From contig PWWI01000142.1 in the NCBI GenBank assembly GCA_003561535.1, forward strand, positions 1 through 36,531: a DNA stretch of 36,531 nt, given 5' to 3'. The position numbers and the translations under genes are program-made. How positions within the stretch are numbered: the stretch's first letter is position 1; every line of letters starts with the position of its first letter. This DNA is from Nitriliruptoraceae bacterium (GTDB lineage: Bacteria; Actinomycetota; Nitriliruptoria; Nitriliruptorales; Nitriliruptoraceae). This document shows positions 32,097-36,531 of the stretch, piece by piece. The notes under the pieces are model-generated. The model saw nothing but the letters and a program-made list of their open reading frames with translations. It had not been told where the DNA came from and made no database searches.

Positions 32097-32339
32097 TCAG
32101 CGCTGCTCCCGATGGTCCCTGAGCCGCTCCAGGCTTGACTCGAGGCGGTCGAGCTCGCGGCGCGCGACCTGCTGCTCCTCGCCGAGCTCGGCGGAGGCGG
32201 CCGCGAGCCGCCGAGCGGCCGTGGCGGCTTCGCGCAGGGCTCTGGAGATCCGCTGGTTGACGATCGTCCCGAGCGCGGCGGCGGTCAGCACCGTGAGCAA
32301 CGCACCGACCACGATGGCGATCAGGGCGGCGTTGCTCAC
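32097..32339 (-). CDS. small membrane-anchored coiled-coil protein
   Basis: An 80-residue protein with one transmembrane segment at about 5-27 (ALIAIVVGALLTVLTAAALG) followed by a charged helix with heptad character (REAATAARRLAAASAELGEEQ then VARRELDRLESSLERLRDHREQ). Membrane-anchored coiled coils of this size are often small division or secretion accessory proteins, but nothing here identifies one. It lies 43 bp upstream of tatA on the same strand and would be transcribed with it. The GTG at 32339 lacks a clear ribosome site, so the start and reality are less certain than for its neighbours. Confidence 0.58.
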   Translation of the reverse strand: MSNAALIAIVVGALLTVLTAAALGTIVNQRISRALREAATAARRLAAASAELGEEQQVARRELDRLESSLERLRDHREQR

Positions 32340-32412
32340 GGGGAGGTCCTGGGTGCGGAGGTCCTAGCTGGGCAGGCACAGCAGCCTAGCGAACGGGTCC
32401 CAACGCCCCGGC

Positions 32413-32763
32413 TCACACAGGGGTATCGCGCAACATCTCGGTGAACCAGTCCGGCTGTGCCAGCAGCAGGTGGAGGTCCAGCAGATCGTCGGGTGTCAGG
32501 GGGGGACCGGCCGATGGGAACTCCGGGTGGGGCGGGAGCTCTGGCAGGGTCTCGGCGACCGCTACCCCCCCGGTGGTGAGCAACTGGGCGATCCGCTCGT
32601 CCGCCGGCTTCGTGACCTCGTCGGCACACGACGGGCACTGGAACCGGTACTCACTGAGGTCGCTGATCAGCCCGTCCGGAGCACGCACCACGTGGAGCAT
32701 GACGTCGTCGTGGCGGAGATCGACCTCGCCACAGATGGGGCAGCTGGCGCGGATGCGGGTCAT
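32413..32763 (-). CDS. zinc-ribbon protein encoded between pafC and tatA
   Basis: A 116-residue protein. Cys pairs at C8, C11 (SCPICGEVDL) and C43, C46 (FQCPSCADEV) form a treble-clef or zinc-ribbon pattern; the spacer holds a strand-rich segment (VMLHVVRAPDGLISDLSEYR). The C-terminus contains Pro-rich and helical parts (PPLTPDDLLDLHLLLAQPDW). Its ATG at 32763 has GAGGAGG 7 nt upstream, so the start is firm. It sits inside the conserved pafC-tatA interval, where mycobacteria have no such gene. Function unknown; nucleic-acid or protein binding through zinc is plausible. Confidence 0.74.
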   Translation of the reverse strand: MTRIRASCPICGEVDLRHDDVMLHVVRAPDGLISDLSEYRFQCPSCADEVTKPADERIAQLLTTGGVAVAETLPELPPHPEFPSAGPPLTPDDLLDLHLLLAQPDWFTEMLRDTPV

Positions 32764-32866
32764 CGCGCGTCCTCCTCGGGTGGGGTTGCCACCCAGGTGT
32801 CGGCGCGGCCCGCCGCGGTCTGAAGCCCCAGATGCGCCGGATCGCGACGGCCGCCGCCGCGCGGGG

Positions 32867-33799
32867 TCAGCTCGGGCCGGCAGCCCGCTGCAGGGCCTGC
32901 TCGGCCCGTTGCCTGACCATTTCGCGCAGCTCGCCCGGCTCCTCGACCACGGCCTCGCCTGCGGCCATGAGGACCAACTGGGCCACGAACCCGGGCGCGT
33001 CGGTGCGCAGGTGCAGGGTGGCCCCGCCGTCGGGTTGCTCCACGACCTCATCGGCGGTGACGGCGTCCTGGACCCATCGGCCGCGTGGGGAGAGCGTCAG
33101 GACCACGGCGACGTCGTCGGGACCTGGCACGTAGCGGGGCGGGTCGAGATGGCTGGGGGCGGACACCGTCGCCTCGGTGTCGGTGAGGCGGGCCGCGGCC
33201 ACGCGGTCCAGCCGGAACACCCGTCGGTCCCCGACGCCATGGTCGTGGCCCTGGAGGTACCAGGTGCCATCGAGGACGTGCAGCGCCCAGGGATCGACGA
33301 CCCGTGGCGCCGGGGTGGCATCCGCCCGTCCCTGGTACTCCAGCACCACCTGCCGGTGCTCGCGTACCGCCCGTCGCAGCAGCGGCAGGGTGCGCACCCC
33401 GTCGGGCTCCAGGACGTCGGCGGAGCGCTCCGGGATGTCCAGAGCCGCCCGGATGCGGTCGACGGCGCTGCGCAGCGTGGGCAGCTCCTCCCCCAGCGCC
33501 TCGGCGACGGCGTCGACGGTGACCACCAGCCGCAGGGCCTCCCTCGGGGTGGGTCGCAGCGGTCGCTTGAGCTCGTCGGCCATCCGCAGCAGGACGCGGT
33601 CCCCGACGATGCCGACCTCGAACAGATCGCCCCCTCCGAGGCCCGGGAGCCCGCAGAAGTCGAGGTGTCCGAGATCGGCCCGGACCCGGGACTCGGACAC
33701 CCCGAAGGTCTCGGCGATCTCGGCGAGGCTCGCCCCGGGTCGTTCCAGCAGCCAGGGCACCATGGTCAGCATGCGGGCGACGTCGGCGGCCGCGCTCAT
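32867..33799 (-). CDS. pafC: PafC, WYL-domain transcriptional regulator
   Basis: A 310-residue protein with an N-terminal winged helix-turn-helix (SLAEIAETFGVSESRVRADLGHLDF, about 24-48) and a central WYL domain (DPWALHVLDGTWYLQGHDH and RRVFRLDRV), followed by the WCX extension. In mycobacteria PafB and PafC form a heterodimer that activates most DNA-damage genes independently of LexA; the WYL domain is thought to sense nucleic acid. The ATG overlaps the pafB stop by 4 nt, the arrangement expected for a partner. Two small genes then separate it from tatA. Confidence 0.9.
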   Translation of the reverse strand: MSAAADVARMLTMVPWLLERPGASLAEIAETFGVSESRVRADLGHLDFCGLPGLGGGDLFEVGIVGDRVLLRMADELKRPLRPTPREALRLVVTVDAVAEALGEELPTLRSAVDRIRAALDIPERSADVLEPDGVRTLPLLRRAVREHRQVVLEYQGRADATPAPRVVDPWALHVLDGTWYLQGHDHGVGDRRVFRLDRVAAARLTDTEATVSAPSHLDPPRYVPGPDDVAVVLTLSPRGRWVQDAVTADEVVEQPDGGATLHLRTDAPGFVAQLVLMAAGEAVVEEPGELREMVRQRAEQALQRAAGPS

Positions 33800-34800
33800 G
33801 GCCGGCCCTCCGGCTGCGCGGTGTCGGTCTGCGCGGTGTCGGTCGGCGTTGCCCGCGGCGCGGGGTCGCCGCGGTGGGCGGCCAGGACGGCCTCGAGCCC
33901 GGCCCGGACGTCGGCCCGGAGCTGCTCGGGGCCGACCACCTCCACCGAGGGACCCAGACCGAGGACCCAGGCGCGGTCACGCACGGGGTGCAGTTCCTCC
34001 AGGGTCAGCACGGGCCAGCCGCCGTGGGTCCGTCCGGTCTCGCGGCCGCCCCGGACCTCCACCGCCCACCTCGCCTCAGGCGCGACGGCCAGGGTCACCT
34101 CGACGCCGGGGAGCGCCGGGCCCGACACGGCGGCAGCGACGTCGAGGTCGTCGGGAGGATCGAAGGCGCCGGGGTCGCCGACCGGGACGGGGCCGTCGGT
34201 CATCCGGTCGAGGCGGAAGGCCCTGAGCGCGTCGCGGGTGTGGTCGCGACCGACCAGGTACCAGGCGGCGCGCCGCTGTACCACGCCGTAGGGGTCGACG
34301 GTACGGGTCGCGACGGTGCCGTCGGCCGCCCGGTAGGTGAAGGTGACGGTGGTGCGTCCCACGACCGCGTCGGCGACGGCGTCGATGGGCTCGGGCGACA
34401 CCTCGACGCGGGTGTCGCCCGGCAGGTCGATCGGGACCGGATCGGGGGCGCGCGCCGCCAGCTTGGCCAGCGCCAGGGGGGTGTCATGGGCGCCGGTCAG
34501 CCGCACGGCCAGGGCCAGCGCCGCCACCTCCTCACCGGTGAGCTCGACGTCGGGGAGCTCGTAGGAGCGTCGCCGGATCGTGTAGCCGAGCTCGTCGCTG
34601 TAGGGCAGGGCGACGGTCTCGATCGGGCCCCCCAGGCGCCTGAGCTCGTCCTTGTCCCGCTCGAACATCCGGCGGCTGCTGTCGGCCGAACCCTCGGTGT
34701 AGTACCGGGTCCGACGGCGCAGTTCCTCCAGGCTCATCGCGCCCGGCGACTCCAGCAGGGCGATCGTGAGGTTCACCAGGCGTTCGACCTTCTCCGCCAC
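33796..34800 (-). CDS. pafB: PafB, WYL-domain transcriptional regulator
   Basis: A 334-residue homologue of PafC. The N-terminal HTH domain (KVERLVNLTIALLESPGAMSLEELRRRT) leads to a charged linker (RMFERDKDELRRLG) and the WYL domain (DPYGVVQRRAAWYLVGRDH and LRAFRLDRMTDG), then the C-terminal extension. It is expected to act with PafC in the DNA-damage response. A Pro/Thr-rich tail (PRATPTDTAQTDTAQPEG) is an addition. The GTG at 34800 has GAGGAG 5 nt upstream, whereas upstream frame extensions are antisense of the next gene. Encoded separately from pafC, not fused. The gene before it is on the opposite strand, so pafB does not follow pafA directly. Confidence 0.9.
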   Translation of the reverse strand: MAEKVERLVNLTIALLESPGAMSLEELRRRTRYYTEGSADSSRRMFERDKDELRRLGGPIETVALPYSDELGYTIRRRSYELPDVELTGEEVAALALAVRLTGAHDTPLALAKLAARAPDPVPIDLPGDTRVEVSPEPIDAVADAVVGRTTVTFTYRAADGTVATRTVDPYGVVQRRAAWYLVGRDHTRDALRAFRLDRMTDGPVPVGDPGAFDPPDDLDVAAAVSGPALPGVEVTLAVAPEARWAVEVRGGRETGRTHGGWPVLTLEELHPVRDRAWVLGLGPSVEVVGPEQLRADVRAGLEAVLAAHRGDPAPRATPTDTAQTDTAQPEGRP

Positions 34801-34911
34801 CGGTGCTCCTCGGCCGTGGGACGCTGCCCGGGCGAGTCTAGGGCTCGGGAGCAGCCCTGCGACCGACCACCTACCGTGAGCTGCGCCACCTTCTTCCGGC
34901 AGGAGCGAACC
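34801..34911. promoter_or_regulatory. divergent promoter region between pafB and the SRPBCC gene
   Basis: This 111-bp gap must carry promoters for pafB (-) and the SRPBCC gene (+). TAGACT on the minus strand (34840-34835) is a fair -10 of TAnnnT form, 35 bp before the pafB start. No good -35 accompanies it. I did not find the TTGTCRGTG half-site reported for PafBC-controlled promoters, so autoregulation is not supported by sequence. Confidence 0.35.
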
Positions 34912-35511
34912 GTGGACGTGCGCCAGCCCCATGGTCCGACGCCGCGCGCGCCTCGGGACCCCGCCGGACCCGTCGATCCGGTGGAGCTGCGTGAGGCCGT
35001 CGGTCAGGTCGTCCCCGAGGGCTTCCACCACGACGTGGTCCAGGTCTCGGTGGTGGTCGAGCACCCGGTGGCGCGGGTGTGGTCCTGGCTCGATGATCCA
35101 GCCACCTTCGTCGACGGGCAGGTGTGGCCCTTCGCCGTGGAGTTCCACCACCCGCCGGGGACCCACGCCTTCCGTCCGGGGGTGCGCAACGAACACCACG
35201 GGCCGCTGCTGCACCTGCCCGCCGTGGTGGGCCGGGTCCGGCCACCGGCGCACCGGGAGCTGATCTACCTCTACGGCGCCTTCGTGCTCAGCCCGCGGCT
35301 CCTGCGCCCCGCACGCCTGCTGTTCGACCTGCACACCAGCCCCGACGGCCGACGGACGCGGATCACGGTGACCACCGAGGCTGCGGTGCGTACCCCCGTG
35401 TTGTGGGCGTGGCGAGCCGGCAACCGGTGGTTCTGGCGGCGGTTCGGCCGCTGGTGCGATGCGGCCCTGACCGATCGCGGACGTCGGATGCCGTTCACAT
35501 GGAGGCGATGA
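34912..35511 (+). CDS. SRPBCC-like protein inserted between pafA and pafB
   Basis: A 199-residue protein. After a 30-residue Pro-rich start, the body reads [24 protein letters not shown], like the first strand and helices of SRPBCC/polyketide-cyclase-like folds. Strands follow ([33 protein letters not shown]) and a terminal helix ([23 protein letters not shown]). The family link is moderate, without a ligand or reaction. The GTG at 34912 has AGGAG 6 nt upstream. It is the only plus-strand gene in the last 23 kb, converges with pafA, and their coding ends overlap by 17 bp. Confidence 0.72.
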   Translation: MDVRQPHGPTPRAPRDPAGPVDPVELREAVGQVVPEGFHHDVVQVSVVVEHPVARVWSWLDDPATFVDGQVWPFAVEFHHPPGTHAFRPGVRNEHHGPLLHLPAVVGRVRPPAHRELIYLYGAFVLSPRLLRPARLLFDLHTSPDGRRTRITVTTEAAVRTPVLWAWRAGNRWFWRRFGRWCDAALTDRGRRMPFTWRR

Positions 35512-36531
35512 GTCGGTCCACCCGCTCGTCCTGGGCGCGGAAGGGGTCCTTGCACAGCACCGTGCGCTGGGCCTGATCGTTGAGCTTGAGGTGCACCCAG
35601 TCCACGGTGTAGTCGCGACGCCGGGCCTTGGCCTCCCGGATGAAGCGGCCACGCAGGGCGGCCCGGGTGGTGGAGGGCGGTTCGGTCCGGGCCCGCTCCA
35701 CCTCGGCGTCGTCGAGCACCTGTTCGACCCGGCCCTGGCGGGCCAGCAGGTGGTAGAGGCCACGATCGCGCAGCACGTCGTGGTAGGCGAGGTCGAGCAG
35801 GGCGATGCGCGGATCGGTCAGCGCCAGGTCGTGCTTGGCCTGGTAGGCCTCGATCAGCTGGTGCTTGGCGACCCAGTCCAGCTTGCGTCCCAGCGACATC
35901 GGATCGCTGACCAGCCGCTCCAACACCTCCCGCCACTGAGACACCACGTGCCGGTCCTCCTCGGTGGCATCCGGGTCGGCCGCGACGAACCGCTCGACCC
36001 GTTCGAGGTAGGCCTGCTGGATCTCCAGCGCGCTCATCTCCCGGCCGCTCGCCAGCCGTAGCCGACGCGTGCCGGTCACGTCGTGGCTGATGTCGCGGAT
36101 CGAGCGGATCGGGTTGTCCAGCGCCATCTCCCGCAGGACCGCCTGCTGCTCCAGCATCCGCAGCACCAAGTCGCAGGTCGCGACCTTCAGCCAGGTGGTG
36201 TACTCGCTCATGTTGGAGTCACCGACGATCACGTGGAGTCGGCGGAAGCGCTCGGCGTCGGCGTGGGGCTCGTCCCGGGTGTTGATGATCGGGCGGGACC
36301 GGGTCGTCGCCGAGGACACGCCCTCCCAGATGTGCTCCGCACGCTGGGCCAGGGCGAAGATCGTGCCCCGGGGGGTCTGCAGCACCTTGCCGGCCCCGGC
36401 GAACACCTGACGGGTGATCAGGAAGGGGATCAGCGCCTCGGCCAGCCGCTGGAACTCCCCCACCCGGGCGACCAGGTAGTTCTCGTGGCAGCCGTAGGAG
36501 TTGCCGGCGGAGTCGGTGTTGTTCTTGAACA
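35495..36531 (-). CDS. pafA: PafA, Pup--protein ligase, C-terminal part (5' end outside window)
   Basis: About 345 C-terminal residues of the enzyme that joins the C-terminal Glu of Pup to substrate lysines, marking proteins for the mycobacterial-type proteasome. The frame is open to the window edge and begins [20 protein letters not shown], a carboxylate-amine-ligase-like active-site segment. It continues with [17 protein letters not shown], then SQMC-region-like [20 protein letters not shown], and [17 protein letters not shown]. The C-terminal domain ends with [39 protein letters not shown], which fits PafA rather than the paralogous depupylase Dop. The stop at 35495 lies inside the convergent SRPBCC gene's end. 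Confidence 0.95.
   Translation of the reverse strand, partial: FKNNTDSAGNSYGCHENYLVARVGEFQRLAEALIPFLITRQVFAGAGKVLQTPRGTIFALAQRAEHIWEGVSSATTRSRPIINTRDEPHADAERFRRLHVIVGDSNMSEYTTWLKVATCDLVLRMLEQQAVLREMALDNPIRSIRDISHDVTGTRRLRLASGREMSALEIQQAYLERVERFVAADPDATEEDRHVVSQWREVLERLVSDPMSLGRKLDWVAKHQLIEAYQAKHDLALTDPRIALLDLAYHDVLRDRGLYHLLARQGRVEQVLDDAEVERARTEPPSTTRAALRGRFIREAKARRRDYTVDWVHLKLNDQAQRTVLCKDPFRAQDERVDRLIASM

Noticed and set aside
34801-34911. PafBC-type damage-inducible promoter in front of pafB
   Set aside because: No TTGTCRGTG-N8-TAnnnT arrangement is visible on either strand; only an isolated TAGACT hexamer.
34801-35763. N-terminal extension of PafB by about 320 residues
   Set aside because: It lies opposite the SRPBCC gene and has no similarity to the family; PafB homologues begin at the HTH domain, as from 34800.

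Overview
This window looks like chromosomal core sequence of a high-GC actinobacterium. The evidence is the Pup-ligase gene pafA beside pafB and pafC, followed by tatA, tatC and a HelY-type helicase in the order known from Mycobacterium. A DUF4193-type acidic zinc-ribbon protein, a clpS-DUF2017 pair, an LLM-class (probably F420-dependent) oxidoreductase and many GTG starts point the same way. Several proteins carry long Asp/Glu runs. A deep-branching, possibly salt-adapted lineage such as Nitriliruptoria would fit, but that is inference; no rRNA is present to settle it. No phage, transposase or CRISPR genes were seen.

Layout. 1-650: 3' end of a class I aminotransferase (+) and a stem-loop shared with the convergent operon. 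651-6125 (-): a BMP-type ABC importer (lipoprotein, ATPase, two permeases), probably for nucleosides; a strong hairpin separates the lipoprotein gene from the transporter genes. 6378-7785 (-): two unrecognised genes, one membrane-anchored. 8010-9335 (-): adenosylhomocysteinase, broken by an in-frame TAG 73 codons before its natural end. 9530-10294 (-): aat. 10375-12996 (+): a 5'-3' exonuclease-like protein and murJ. 13015-14859 (-): LLM oxidoreductase, DUF2017, clpS. 14981-16573 (-): cold-shock-like protein and three small genes, one SRPBCC. 16647-18927 (-): RecB-like Fe-S nuclease, inositol-phosphatase family enzyme and an unknown protein in a 4-nt-overlap chain. 18963-19444: an intergenic tract with tRNA-Glu, a decayed copy of its 3' half, six 13-bp-spaced repeats and a long inverted repeat. 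19477-21488 (-): lnt and the acidic DUF4193-like protein. 21624-27536 (-): amidohydrolase, small membrane protein, acyl-CoA dehydrogenase, acetyltransferase, M24 peptidase and lipid kinase. 27539-36531: helY, a membrane protein, tatC, tatA, two small genes, pafC and pafB (-), an SRPBCC gene (+), and the 3' part of pafA (-).

How the genes work together. Two protein-turnover systems are represented: N-degron recognition (Aat tags, ClpS delivers) and pupylation (PafA), with PafB/PafC as likely DNA-damage-responsive regulators beside it. Envelope biogenesis is represented by MurJ, Lnt, TatA/TatC and the lipid kinase. The observation most worth checking is the amber codon in the adenosylhomocysteinase gene. 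The least explained non-coding stretch is 18963-19368.
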